From: Enchytraeus crypticus
Taxonomy: Eukaryota > Annelida > Clitellata > Enchytraeida > Enchytraeidae
Assembly: GCA_905160935.1 (NCBI GenBank)
Contig: CAJHZI010000767.1
Span: 62,001-126,000 of the forward strand
Direction of reading: 5' to 3'
DNA: 64,000 nt
Each line of letters begins with the position of its first letter. The first letter of the stretch is position 1. Shown piece after piece: positions 24,701 to 39,700 of the stretch. Made by a program: the position numbers and the translations under genes. The notes under the pieces are model-generated. The model ran no database searches and had not been told where the DNA came from. It saw nothing but the letters and a program-made list of their open reading frames with translations.

Positions 24701-27700
24701 AATAACCTGCAGTACTCTAACTCAAATGGTGAAGTGACTATTCGTAACAATTCAACATCAGGCATTTCTACGTCATCTACTCGTACATTAGCTAATAGCG
24801 CTAGTATATTGGCCTTGACGGATATCAACACAAATTCTGATAGCACAGGAAACTCTAGTACAGCAACGAAAAGTACTCTGCAAGAAAATAGCCCTCTGTT
24901 GGCTTCAGAGTTGGCAATAAGTGAAAGCATATCAGCTCTATCATCATCAAGTTCTACGCAATCAAATTCCATAGAATCAACAGTGGTAATTGAGGATCAT
25001 TTTACAACTACATCCAGTGGATCGATTTCCAAATCCCCGTCTGCATTGTTTACTTCAGAGGTCGTAACATTGGGATATCAGGACACTTATACAAGAGGCT
25101 TAAGTACAAATGATTTCTATTCAGCTACATCAAGCGCAAATTGGGTTTCTGAAATATCTGCATCAGTTGGAACTTCCTTGTTAAAAGGATCCGCTTTAAG
25201 AACTAGTCCTGAAGGTGAATCCACCCTGGAATTAACTAAAATTGCTCAGCCCGATGGCACTATCGCTTACAGCGGGACTACTGAGGCAGCGAGATTTACT
25301 GAAACAAATATTGCTTTCGAAACAGCCAGAACCGAGATTACGGAAACCTCTGATAGTTCCTCTGCGACTATAAATTGGCAACCGTCAGAATTATCTAGCA
25401 TTTCTGCGAAGATATCCAATTCTTCTATGAAAATTAATTCTGTAAATACTGGATTGGTGTCAGAGCTAGATGGTTATTCTAGCAATGGTGAATTATCCGT
25501 CTTTGACTATAGTCATAGCAGTCTATGGGACTCGACGACAACTCCAAATATCGGTTAGTTCTTTCGCTTATATATTTAGATTAATTACCGCTGATTTTTG
25601 AGTGTCTCAGTGAATAACTTAAATCAATATTAAATTACTGTCAGAACAGGATCTAAGTCCTAGTCAGACCTAAAAAGTCAGACACGAACATTAAACCCCG
25701 TCCCGTCCTCGATAAACTCAGTATAGGATTACTGATTAATTAAAACATAACAAAATCAGTGTTTAGAAATTAAATAAGAAAGTAGTATTTAAAATAATAA
25801 AATTATAACACTAGTACATTAATGATGGCATAGTAACCTCACAACATAGTACAAATCGAAATCCACACATTCAAATCAAATTTAACACTGTAAAACCTTG
25901 TACTAAATACAACATATTTACAGCTAAAATATAACTTTAATAAACCACACTTAAAACAACTGCTACAGTATAACTAATTTATAGACTAGACGATTAGATT
26001 AGAACTAAACTATGCAGCCTGATGCTATAGTGAAGTTAGTATTAACACTAGTGTGCTAATCTTTAACTAGCTACTAATATAAAAACCTTCTATATATAGG
26101 CTACTAGAGTCTCCTTAACCTATGAAACTTACACTCGGCTATAACTACTCCAATACTATCCTGGTACTATAAACTAAAATACCTACGCCTAGTATCCTGG
26201 TACTATCGTCTAGAACTCAACAATTAACATGGAAAACTACTTGAAAACTAAACCTAGCTAATACGCCGTGACACCAAACTTCCAAGTCCCCGATCATCTC
26301 TCAAAACAAAACTTATCATCTTCTTGGCAGCTACGCGTGACAACAACAACAATACAACAATTCAATATAACATTTTGATTACACAAGTAAGCTTCCATAA
26401 CTAGAAGCACAAACCCTGACACTAACGTTGAGTTACTGTCTAATTGAATATTAGCCTATGTTTAGTTGAAGCTACTTTATTAATTAATTGATTGATGCAT
26501 CATGGATACATGTGTAAAATGATAGATTTATAATTATTTTCTGTCAAAGGGTTGCTTTTTATTCAATTACTCTAAATCACAGTATCAGAAGGATTATTTG
26601 CTTGTTAATACTGTATAAGCCAAATCAAATTTATGAATTTAAATGTTGATTAAATTATAGTAATGCAACGCTGGATTAAATTATGGTAAACCATCCTATC
26701 TATATGTTATCAATCCATAAACCCCCTAGTAGTCTTCGATCCTCCAGTAAATATATATATGTATTCTCAATGCATAGGACATTAAATCTGTCATTGGCAG
26801 ATGATCCTTCATGTTGTTTGCTCCGACAATATGGAATTCTCCACCACAAGAATATTCTATCTTGTAATTGTATTAGCACTTAACTGGGCAAGCGAAATCC
26901 CTACTCTTACCGCCATAGGACAATATTCTTAACCTCTTCCCTCCGATTTTTTACTTGCACTGTTTTTATCTTGCTTTTTCTTGTGGTCATTGTATACTCA
27001 ATCGTCATCATATGGTGTGTTGTCGTCTGTTGATTCAGAGTCTTATTGAAACGTCCCTGGCAATGCCCTATGTCGCAGAATCAGACGTTAAATTCTTATT
27101 AATTATAAATAATTATATTGTAATTCTTATTAATTATTCATATATTAGCATATACAACCGTTACGACCATTCCTTTTGTAATTTTTTATTATTCTGATAA
27201 AAATAAAATTATAATTTAATTATTAAATGCACAATCTTTCGGGCTATCAACGCCATAATTATAAATATCAATTTAATATATTCTTGTCACCGTCGCCTCT
27301 TATTTATAATCTTGATTACGATACACTGAATTTTTTAAAAACATTGAGCTAAGAGCAGATATGTGAAATTATATTTTAAGAAAATGATATGAGCAAAATA
27401 TACATGTAGATATGAGAAATTGTACACTTGTAATATACATTGTAAAATTCATATGACGTAAACCGTATAATGCCAAACGAAGCTCAAGCATCACAAGAAG
27501 AATAGGTTGACTCATATCTCCCGAGGTGTTCGGGATTTAGAAACTCGGAAAGAATTCGATAACAATGACCGTAGTGACATGTAAAGTCCACTTTGTCAAC
27601 TTAAACATACACAGTCCTGTACAGACGATATATTTACGATTGTACGTTTACATACGAAGCATTTAAATGCGGGTCATGTTAGTGTCGTCACGGGAGATTT

Positions 27701-30700
27701 TGAACAAGATGGCGTTTCAATTTGATTTAGGTCCTTTAACAGATCACTGCGATTGCAAAATAATAACTTAATGATTACATATTGAATATAACAAATATAT
27801 TTGACAGGTAGAACATGTGAGAAATGGGCGCCCTGTTCCAGCAGTTACCAATATCAGAGATCAGAACAGTGTTACCACGTGTCCTCTGAACCTCAGAACT
27901 TCAGCTCAGCAGCAGAACTCTGTACTCTGACTGGAGGTAAGCTCTCCAGTGTAGTGGACGAGGAGGAGCTGGATTATCTGAGTGCCATTCTGTAAGTTCT
28001 CTCATCTCAGTCAGTTGTTCAAAATAGTTCAAAATCGAAAAATTAGTGTGTCAATCTGTTAATTCTTCCTACTTTTTAAATGAAAAATAGTAATCATTAT
28101 TGGCAATTTTATTTTCAAATAATTGCGGAATATTTAAGTGCTAATCTTTTAGCCTTTATTACCGCTTCACACATGCATGCAATTTTGTAATGTACCTTTC
28201 CGTCTGTGTCTGACTTATTGTTCTGTATGTTGTGCTAAATTGTTTAAAGTTAATTGTACTGCTGAGCATAAATTGCGACAAACAGTCAATTAATGTTCTG
28301 AAAAATTATATTAACTGCTATGTCTTTATGATTTTCAGTTGAAATATTGAAGCATAGAAATGGTTGAGATCAGGCAGACCGAAGGTTTATGTTAAAGCCA
28401 AATCAGAGAAACATTGATTACTTGAAAACGTCTTAAATTTTTGGAATTGGCCTGATATTTAGAAAAAAGAAGAGTCATATAAACTATATAATATATTTTG
28501 GTTTTAATAGTAGAGTTATCTAACTTAAGATATTTTTATTTATTTAGCGTATGTGTTAATCCAGATAGTTGCTTCACTTGTAAGGCAACTTAGCGTAGAC
28601 AGTCCACCCGGTAGGCGGGTTAGAGGGCGCTCCTCAACGATATATTTCATGTTTTGCGATTGGCCGCAGTCGCAAAGCGGTGAATCACAAATACCCAAGC
28701 GAAACTCACTTTCTCTGCATAAGAACTTAAGATAGTTCAAATGTCCACTAGTAATCTTCTTACACACGTGGTCTATACTGATGACACATACCTGTTGATT
28801 GATGCGAGAGAATAGTGGGCCTTTATATGTATCTTTGTACTGATTTTCAGGATTTTGAAATTTTCACCGTTTTGGACCTTCTTTTTGCTCGCCGGCTTGA
28901 GTTTGTCTCAATAGTGCTCGATGTTGTCATTGATGGCCGTAGCACTCCGATTTGTTGTTATTGTTATTATTGTTATTAATGTCTGGATGCGGGTTTAAAT
29001 TGGAATCATTATATTTTACAATTTAAGAAAATGTAGTTAGATACTTTATTGGAATTATTTAATTATTACTTAATTATTTATTGTAGAAAGTATAATTTGT
29101 CGCACCAGTGAAAAAAGACGTTCAATGTATCGACAATTTACTCTTAACTTCTGTACTGTGCTGAGATATACAGTGATGTTAAACGTTAATGGTTGAATTC
29201 TTTGATTGCTGTGCAATTTCTTTTAGAAATATGCAACGTCTAACTGACTACATACGAATATGACACAGTGTCTTTCATATGATAATCTTCCAGTTCATTT
29301 TTACTGTATTAGTTTTATAATTTCAATCTGATGCTTTGGACTATTTATAAATATTTTTGGCATTCCAATCGTCATATCTAATATATTCTGTTTGAATGAT
29401 GATATGAATACTCTTATTACTCGTTTCAAGCATTAAATTATGATTATGATTGTCGATGTGTATTTTAATGGATTTTCTCTAGCTCACATTTTACTCAGCC
29501 ATGCCGAATGCTCGACGCTAGTCTTTCGATGTCTTATAAGTATTTTCTCTCTCACTAAATCTAAATAAATATTGAAATATTGAAATTCGTAGCATGCTTT
29601 TATTTGGTTATACATTTTTGTTCTTTATGTTAAGATGTTAGGACCTGCTGGAAGTCTCAAGTTATCATGTTTATTCATGTTAGAAGTCTCAATGCCAATT
29701 ATTTACACTTATTAAATTTACTTGATATTTATGATTACTAATTTAATATTATTTTACTATCTGAAATATGGTCCACAAATTTGGCATATTTTGATAATAT
29801 ATTTCCTAACTATGTTTTTCTTTCCTTTCCGCCACTGAACCAGAGAGCCGGTGGAGTTGGTGTTTTAATTCATAAATCGATAGTTTATAATATTGTTGCC
29901 TCGTCCAATGACTACAAGATACTAGATGATGCTGCGGAATATGTTATACTTGATGTAACTACCAGTAACGGCAAAATTCGTATATTTTTTATTTTATAGA
30001 CACCCAAGTAAAGCAATGCCGATTTTTATTGATTCATTGTTTGATTTGCTTAAGCTGTACAAGCCAACGAAGAGAAGCATATTATGTGGTGACCTGAATA
30101 TTGATTTACTTAAATATGGTTCTACTGCATGTATTGAGAGATACGTCAATGAATTATTCTCTATGAACTTTGTTCCGTTCTCTGTTATTCCGACGCATTA
30201 TGTTAATAATTCAATGAGTATTATCGACCATGTATTCTGTAATTTTGGTATTGATTGTGTGCAAGGCTGTAGAATTAAGTCATTAACAGTGGCAAGTGAT
30301 GTTAGTGACCACTATGCCAACATTGTTGCTATAACTGCAAACAAGAAAAGGGTAAATTACTGTGATCGACCCACGACACGAATTTTCTCTAAAAAGGCTA
30401 TAAATTCTTTTAAAAATCAACTTTCTTTTACTGATTGGACACCCATTTATAGTTCTGATCAGATAGACACGTCGATCGCCTACCTAACTGATACCTTAAC
30501 TAACGCCATTGATAACAATTTTCCGTTAGTTCTACTGTCTCGAAAAAGTTTTAAGGACAAACCATGGATATCAAATGAATTGAAAAAACGTATCAAAATA
30601 AAAAATTCTCTCTCTACCTACTTTTCAAAAGAACTAAAAGTATTGAAGATGAAGCTAAATATCGTGCCTATCGGAAATCAGTGGAAAAGGAGTTAGAAAA

Positions 30701-33700
30701 TTGTAGGAAGAGATATTTCAGCGATAAATTAAATATAAGATTTAATTCCGCTAAAATATATGGAAAAATCTTAACGACATCACTAGTCACAAAAATAAAA
30801 TAGCTAACAATTTAATTGATAGAATTGACTCTAAAAATGGTTTTATTTATGATAAATATCAAATGGCGAATGAATTTAACAACTACTTTATCAATGTCGG
30901 TATTAACTTAGCAAATGAAATACCAAATAATTCTAATGATTACCAGTCTTACCTTCCTGAAAATTTCCCAAATTCTATATTCATATACCCAGCCATCAAT
31001 AATGAAATCTTCAATATCATTCAAAGCCTAAATAAAAGTAATGCCACCGGACATAATAAAATATCTTGTAAAATTCTTCAGCTCGGTGCTGAATACATTA
31101 TCAACCCAATTACTTTTATTATGAATAAATCTCTAGAGCAAGGCTTCTTTCCTACAAGTTTTAAACTCGTTAAAGTAATTCATATTTTTAAAAAGGGTTG
31201 TAATCATGATGTATCTAATTATAGACCCATTTCTCTACTTAATAACTTGAGCAAAATTTTTGAGAAAGTGATCTACAAACGCCTGGTTGATTTCTTTAAT
31301 TTTAACAATACTTTATCTGACAGCCAGTTTGGTTTTAGAGAAGGCCATTCCACAATTGATGCACTTTTCAGCTGTATCAATTTACTGACAAATAAAAATG
31401 CCGAGAAATGTAAAACTATGGGCATCTTTTTAGATTTAAGTAAAGCTTTTGATACAGTCGACCATGGTATCTTGCTCTTTAAATTATCTAATTATGGTAT
31501 TCGTGGTAAAGCTTATAATTGGTTAAAATCATATTTGTCCGACAGACAGCTATATACTGTAATAGGAGATATACCATTTGATATAAAATATATCAGAATG
31601 GGCGTGCCCCAGGGCTCAATATTAGGACCATTGTTGTTTTTAATTTACGCTAATGACTTGCAATTTTCCTGCACCGATGCCACATTAAAACCTTTTGCTG
31701 TTGATTCCAATCTTTTTGTGCACGGTAGCAACCTTGAAGAACTGTATCAGGCAGCTAACCAGGCTTGCTCACAAGTTAGTCGTTGGTTTATCTGCAATCG
31801 TTTAACAATTAATTGTTCCAAGTCGGCATATATGTTATTTTTTCCTACAGATGACGATAGTGCAAATATTACGGCAAATGATATGTGTGTTAAATTCAAT
31901 AATTGTTCAATTGGTAAAGTTTCAATCACTAAATTTCTGGGCATTCTAATTGGTGAGAACCTTACTTTTAACAATCATATCGATTCTTTAATAAGCAAGG
32001 TTAATAGCTTAAATGGTATGTTTTACAGACGACATACCTCAGGAATGCCGTAAAAATCTGTATTTTTCTCTTGTTTATTCGCGCATTCAATATGGTATAG
32101 AAATTTATGGAAAAACAACCTCTAAGTTATTACAGCCTCTGCACTATTCCTGTAATAGAATTTTACGAACTCTACAAAATAAATCCAGGTTTTGTAATGT
32201 CAAAGAATTATATGCTAATTTCAATACTTTACCTGTATCTCAACTCTATATACTCTCTATAAGTAAATTAATTTATAAGTGTATTAATTTTGACGGTATT
32301 ATGTCTACGACAATTCGTGACATCATTAATTCTCTACATCAAAATCGTTATTACAATACTAGACTGTCAAACACTAATTATATATTTTCTAATAGTAGCA
32401 AGCTTTTCTTCAAATCTTATATTTTTAATTGTGTGATGATTTGGAATAATGTTCCCTTAGAAATTCGTAATAGTAAATCTTTGAACTTATTCAACAAGAG
32501 ATACAAAAGCTATTTAATTAGTATTTTGTAATGATAAATATATCTTAATGTTGGCAATTATCGTGCTATTTCTGTCTTTACTTAGGTTGCTTGCTTCAAT
32601 AATTGTAGTTTGATTTTTATGCCGTCAATTGTTGTACAACAGTTTTTCGAACTTGCACGCCGGTTAGTCGGTACTGCTTTTTCGCTAGTAACTCTTGCTA
32701 ATTTTAAATGCACATGTATGTTTGGCTGTTTTTGCTTGTTTGCTGGCTGTCAACTAGATAGGGTATATATACCCTCTTTGATGACCTTGTGATTGTATGT
32801 ATACTTGCATGTATACTTCAATAAACATAGTTCTCTCTCTCTCTCTCTGCTGGATGGTCAAAAGGCTCCCAGGAAACCACATACCACTCTAAATTAAAAT
32901 CCACTATTGCTTTATCGTAATCATAACACGGCTATTTGCCATCTTGAGTATTTCGTTCATTATTTACATGTGTATGACTATTACTCATTTAATTAAGTTG
33001 AGTTCGAATAAAACGGAATACAATAAATTGTTTACAAATTCTATACTAATACTTAATGCAATAAGTATTACGTTAAGTATTATTAATAAGTATTACATTG
33101 TTTATATTTTATGTTGCAGTAGGTTTAATGAGACCAATTCCACCCAGTACTGGATCGGTCTAGTTAAGGATTGGTCATCAGTGAACGCCACGAGTCGATG
33201 GCTAGATGGATCTACGTCACCATACCGACCCTGGGCTTATCTGGAACCTGATGAGAACACGACCTGTGTTAGGCTGACGTGGGCGGGGCTTAAAGATAAG
33301 AGTTGTCGCTTGTATTTCCCCTACATCTGCAAGGCTCATGCGGGTAGTTAAGTTCAGTATTCCTAATAGGTTTTAACTTATGGTGTCATAAGTTACGACA
33401 CCTGCAAGCGAGAGAAGTTAATGGAGGAATCTTGTCGTCACACGTTTTGTACTAAACACAAGGAACTGATGATGATTATGATAATATTAAATATTATACT
33501 ATATTTATGCTGATGTGTGCAAATAGGTCATGCTCATAGAATACATATTAATAGTATCCTGTGGGCAGTATATGTATAAAATACATGCACCTATATCATA
33601 CATTAATGCCAAAAACCAGTTTTAAAGGTCGAATTCATGACTTACCATCATCATCCTCATCGTCAGTTCTATGCGTTCTGAATAGAACATATGGCGGCAA

Positions 33701-36669
33701 CCTTTCTCCACTCATTTCGGTTGTTCGCAATTGTTGCAGATTTTCTTCCCTGTTTTCAAATATCATGCAGCTTCGTGTTTTCCCAGGATTTCCCATATTT
33801 CGCTTTCCTGGACAAGGTTTCCAGTCACTTACGTTCTTTACAAAACTCTCCACAGATATTCTCAATAAGTGCTTCAACTACCTTATTCTTTTCTCGGAAA
33901 CTAGTACTAGGTTTCTTGTTCTTAACACTGCCAGTACTGTTTCTTTTCTGATGTGATCCTCCTAATTAATATTTTAAATTCTTCTAAGGCATGTTTTTGA
34001 AATAAATTTAATTTTTGATTGGTCTTGTTAGTACTTTACCTGGTTTCACATGCATAGATTAATATGGGATGCACAATGCTTTTGTAAATTTTCATCTGGA
34101 GCCCTTCACACACTTCATTTCTCTTCCGATTAAGTTGCAATATCTCTTTGCATTACAGATTTCTCTCATCTAAAGCGTATTTCCATTTACACTTAGGACT
34201 TTCCTGGTAATGCATTAGCATTTCACTTATTACCAGCATTTCACTTATTACTTCACTCATTTTACGGCTCGGCTTATGGTACGGACCTTTCGTTTTGAAC
34301 AGCATGCCACCTAATGACCTCTTCTGATAAACTTTTGCATATTACCTTTGCCCGACTGCATATTTACAGGTTAAACTCTCGTTTACTTATATTTCATGCA
34401 ATATTTAAAAATTGAGTGTAGAATTTTAAATGATAGGACACTAGTTCACGTATTTCACACTTATCGACAGCTAAAATGGCTTTTAGTTAGTATAAACAAG
34501 CCATGAGATGTACAGCTAGAGAATAATTAATGAAAAGTAGTTCTTAAGATTAAAAGGGATTTATGAAGTTCGTTCTGGAATAACAAACTTTATAAATACA
34601 TTTTCTGTTATACGAGTTGCGTGTAACAGAAAATGCTAACGATTGTTAGAGGTAAACATGAAACTAAACTGAAGGCAGTAAGTGTAGATTGTAGCTTCGT
34701 TTTGTGCTTTGCGTAATATGTAAATTTTGGAATAGTTTATAACGTAAATAATGATAATTAATAATATACCATGGATGATTTTTATACTCGGAGGATTGTT
34801 TTAGGTGAAGGTTGGCCAAAATTAACCTTATCTTAGTTGCTGGAAAATAGATGAATTTGGCTAGAATTAAGGCATTTTCAGAGATCTTTATGATATTCCG
34901 ATCTGATACTTTGTGGACTATATGATTATTGCTGACTGTATTATGTTAAACTCTTTATGTTAATTCTATATGCACATTTAATAGATTGCGCAGACAATAT
35001 CACAACTTCAAAAATTCCAGCCAGTCAGTGTTCCTGCCAGTGTTGCCAAACCGATTCCTACCTCCTAGCAGGAACTTGCTCTGAATGTAGTGGTAGCTCG
35101 GTCGAAATAGCATCAGCCTGTGCCATGGCCTCTGTGCACCCAACATCTACCACGACTCGACCTCGTGCTGATCGAAATGTGCCGAATTTTGTGGCTCCCA
35201 CTTCCGTTAACGGGTCCGCATTCCCTGACAGATTGTCTTACACAGAGAGTTTCGATACTGAGCAGCAGCTTCTGGAGGATCTTGCAGGATTGAGTGATCA
35301 GGATCAGGATTCTCTAGGATTCTCGCTGGAGAATATGCTACTTTACTGTTCCTATGCTGGACTGGAGTGTGGCGTAAGGTAAAAAAGCTAAAAGCTACGG
35401 TTAACGTCAGTTTCCTCACTAGAAAGCGATGTCAGTGACGGGCGAGCCCAGGATTTGAACCCCGTACAAACTGATCCGCGGTCGAGTGTCTAACCGACTT
35501 CGCCACTGGCTCCAGCCAGTAAAGACTTCATTAGCGCTGACTGGTTGATTACGCCTTCGTCTGATTTCGAAAACGGGTGATTTCTACGGGTTGTGAGACC
35601 CGCAAATGGCTCTAATAGTAATCATGTTGTTAAGAAACAGACGTTATATTTATTGTTTTTAATACATAGTTACTTTTATGTCAGTTTTCAAAAGCCTAGT
35701 TAGTTTGTTGTTTTATCTCCAGTAAATAGCAGGTCTTAGATGCTAAAACAAAGGTCAATGACAAAACAACAGGTTATTAGGAGTGCAAGCATTTAAAAAG
35801 AACTTTAACTATCGATGATTAAATTCATTTATGTGCGAATGACTTTCCTGATCTTTCCCTCAGCAACATCTAAGGCGTAATTTTTTGGTTTACAAAATCT
35901 CCGTCTACTAATTTGGTTTCCCAGTTATTAACCTGATAATAGCTTCTTGTTCGCCCGCGCTTCTCTTTCGTTTTTTTCGTTTTAATTTTTGAACGGCTAA
36001 TTTTCAACCAGAATTTAAGTCATTAAGGAGATACCCAAATAGAGAACAGTTTAAGGCTTGGCTTTAATTTAACAGCCTCTGATAAAAACACTGTGCAGCA
36101 AGTTAACCTTATCTGACTCATGACACTCGATTAGTGCATCAGGGCATATCACACATGTGATTGGATGTGGTACTGGCGTTATAATAACTTTATAAACTGA
36201 ATATGAAGTGTATTGGTTGATTATTAAACGATTGATACCGATATGAATCAATCGATCGAGATCTCTATCAATAAATCGATCAATCGATCTCCATTTCTTC
36301 TTTTTTCGCAGTGATTTCGAGAAGTTTCACAATCCAGTGCATGGTAACTGTTACATATTCAACTCCGGGTGGAATGACTCTGTGCCTATCTTACAATCCA
36401 GTTCTCCTGGAAGAACACATGGTATTTGTTTAGTCTCTTTCTAAGTAAAGGTTAATTAATGACAATTATTACATATATGTATAATATCGCAAGGTGAAGT
36501 AGTATTTAACCTAGGACTCGTAATATACGACCAGTCTCACTTCAGTCTCTAACACAAAATAACACTGAATATAATTCATATATTGAAGTTTTTGCTCTCT
36601 TTTGTTTATTTTGATCTTCTCCTTCTTATTATTTCTTCTTTTTCAATATCATCATCATCATCATCATCG

Positions 36670-36701
<32 letters not shown>

Positions 36702-39700
36702 GTCGTCGTCGTCGTCGTCATCATCATCATCATCATCATCATTATCATCATCATCATCAGTAACCTGTTTTTTTATCAGGAATACATTTATTTGTTGTAT
36801 TTTTCTGAGCAGGATTAAGAATGCTGCTGAGCATAAATCAGAACGACTACATGAAGGGGTCGGGGGAGACGGCAGGCGTCAGGCTGGTGGCTAGCGCTCA
36901 ACGACAGATGACTCTCCCTGAAGACCAGGGAGTCACCATCACCCCTGGACGATACACCTCCATCGGCCTAAAAAAAGTCAGTTGTAGTAGGCTTGCTCCT
37001 TTTGGCTGGAGACAGTGGCGATGACGATAAGATATTCGACCGCGGATCAGTAGGTGCAGAGTTTAAATCCTAGGCTCGCCCGTCACTTACATCGCTTTCG
37101 AGCGAGGAAACTGACATTAGCTTTTAGCTTTACATTAGCTTTTAATTTTAATTGGCATGTTTGATAACGCGGTGTAACACAACGAAAGAAATACATTGTT
37201 GCTATAGTAATATTCATGAAAATGTTGATGTCTAACATTTCGAACATTGTAATTATTATACGTAAATATGATTAATTATTTTGATTTCAGAAAAAGTTGC
37301 AAAAATGCTACGTAGTAAATGAATGAATTTCAAAATGAATTGTTGCTTTGTTTGTTAACTGCCAATCTGATTGCTTGACTGTAATTCATAGACTGATCGG
37401 TTAATTTAGCGAATGATTTAATGATTGATTGATTTTTACAGATAGTAACAGTTCGACAACCTAAGCCCTATGGAAACTGCGTAGTGAATGAAGAGCTAGA
37501 GGACACGACTAACAATGCATTCAGACACGACTATCCGGTTGAATATACTGCTGAGGTGAGTTCAACTCTCAACGAATGAGACTGATAAAATACAGACAAG
37601 ACCTGATAAGATACTGATACCACTGATATGATACTGATAAGACTGATAAGACTGATATGATACTAATACGACTGATATGATACTGATAAACTTAAAAAAT
37701 CACATTTTTATGACGTCCATCCGCGATGTATCATCCGCGATTTTGGTTACAACATTGAAAACCACACGTTGATATCGTTAAGGATTAAATCCGTAATCAC
37801 TTATTTTTATTCATTTATTATCTGATATTTATTTTTATTTATTCATTCGTTTATTTGTATTTATTTATTTTTCATATATTCATCATTGGCTATTCATTTA
37901 GAAGTCATTCGGAAGTCCGAAAATCATCACCTGGAAAGCGACATTAAATAGAGGTCAATTCACCTCGTGATAGGTAAAATTTTCAAAACGGCACCTGCCG
38001 ATCTCCACACAGAACTATCTGAATATCCGACGAGGTATAAATAATGAAACTCTTTGATCGATACAACATATAGTTCACTGCCCATTAGCAGTAGTGCTCT
38101 ACAATCGACATATTCATATCATCTATACTTTTTTGCACTTACAGGATTTACTGTACTTATTACTTAGATTCCTATTACTGAACGCCTATTTAATTTTTGT
38201 CACAAGTTCGTTGATGTGATTGCTCTGTGAAGTTACGAAATTTACGAAATAAAACATATTTTCCCTCTCTCTTTCTATACAATTATGTTTTGTGAATGGC
38301 AGAGTTGTCTAAAGACTTGCCAGCAGAAATGGACGGTGAAGCAGTGCGGATGCCTGGACGCCTTACTGCCTGGTTCAGCTGAACAGTTTGATAGGCCTGA
38401 CTTGTCTGTCTGCAGCAGGGCCAATGTCACGCAAGGTTGAGTTAATTCCGTATTCTAGTGAAACAAACACTCAGTGTCCATCAGTCAGTCGAATGCTGAA
38501 ATATATGTGCGAATTATTCAGCTTATTCAAATTTTCAATTTGAGTACCTAACTGCTTAATTGTAGTAAAAATTACACAGATCATTGGTTTTCTGAGTCAA
38601 AATGTTGTAGAATCATATCGTCACATAAACAGTTTTTTATCTCTCTCTCTCTCTCCGGCTCCCTCTCCCTCTCTATCGCTCTCTTTCTTACTTTCTTACT
38701 CTCTCAGTGTACTGACTATTGGCAGGTCCATGTATATAATTCCAGCACATATTTCTATTTTCGGCTTTTCTATTCATATTGAATATGTTTGAACTTAAAA
38801 ACTATTCAAAAACAATAATTATAATATATCAAGCAACTTACTCGTATTTAAAATAATCTTTATAGTTTCTTGCAGTGCAACTTTTTTATTATTTTCATGT
38901 CATAATAAACAACAAATACAGCATACTTAACTAGAAACTAAACAAATAATCAGGATGGGGGTTACCACAAAGGAGCCTAAGATCTGTGAGGTTTGTGTAT
39001 TTGATTTATCTAACATATTTAAACTGTCTACGTTACGACTCATGACGTAAATGACCACATTTTCTACTATATATTGAACTTTTTTCATTGCAGAAGACTG
39101 TAAATATTCTATAACGAAGAAGTATGGGAAGAATGAACTGGACTGCGACTGCCCCGATAGATGCAGGTAAGAACCGCATAGGATCTGACTGTAAGAAATG
39201 CATTTAAATGATCATATGCAATGTAGAAGAATCGTCGTTCAAGATGACATCTGATTTCTTTCGTTTATTATAATTTTTATTAGCCACTTAAATAGAACTT
39301 TTTAAAAATGTTTTAATGAGTATTTGTAAGCAATCAAATAAATAAGATATTATCACATAATTAATCATCAATCAATAAATAAATAAGTAAATTACATGTA
39401 TATTATATTCGTATCAATAGAAAAGAATTTTTGCATCGAACGGCGCTAAAAAAAAGCGCCGCTCTATGCGGCGCTCTTATAGCGTTCTTAAGCCTTTAGA
39501 GATATCTCGTACTCGTAGACGCTGTGATATGCTGCATTATTTGCTTTCAGTATTAATGGGAATATCCTAATCGTTTTCTGCTTATATTTCGACAGTTTAA
39601 CGATGTACTTTCTCGACTTGTCTTCAGCAGAATGGCCGGCTAAAGCATCTGAGGTTGTATATTATCAGTTTTATTTACTTCATGAACAGATCATGAACAT

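Noticed and set aside
24610..24972. 120-codon minus-strand ORF
   Set aside because: Shadow of the Ser/Thr-rich exon on the plus strand, which joins in frame with its neighbours.
22411..33343. Lectin exons as a separate gene nested in an intron of the channel
   Set aside because: Phases and frames join the lectin and mucin exons to the channel exons on both sides, and no start, signal peptide, stop or poly(A) signal suits an independent gene. Transcript data would settle it.
36583..36894. Poly-Ser ORF in the DEG/ENaC gene
   Set aside because: Translation of an intronic (TCA)n tract; the real exon 36813-36976 is in another frame with proper splice sites.
39444..39485. Rho-independent terminator-like GC hairpin
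   Set aside because: It lies inside a eukaryotic intron; the shape is noted but bacterial termination does not apply.
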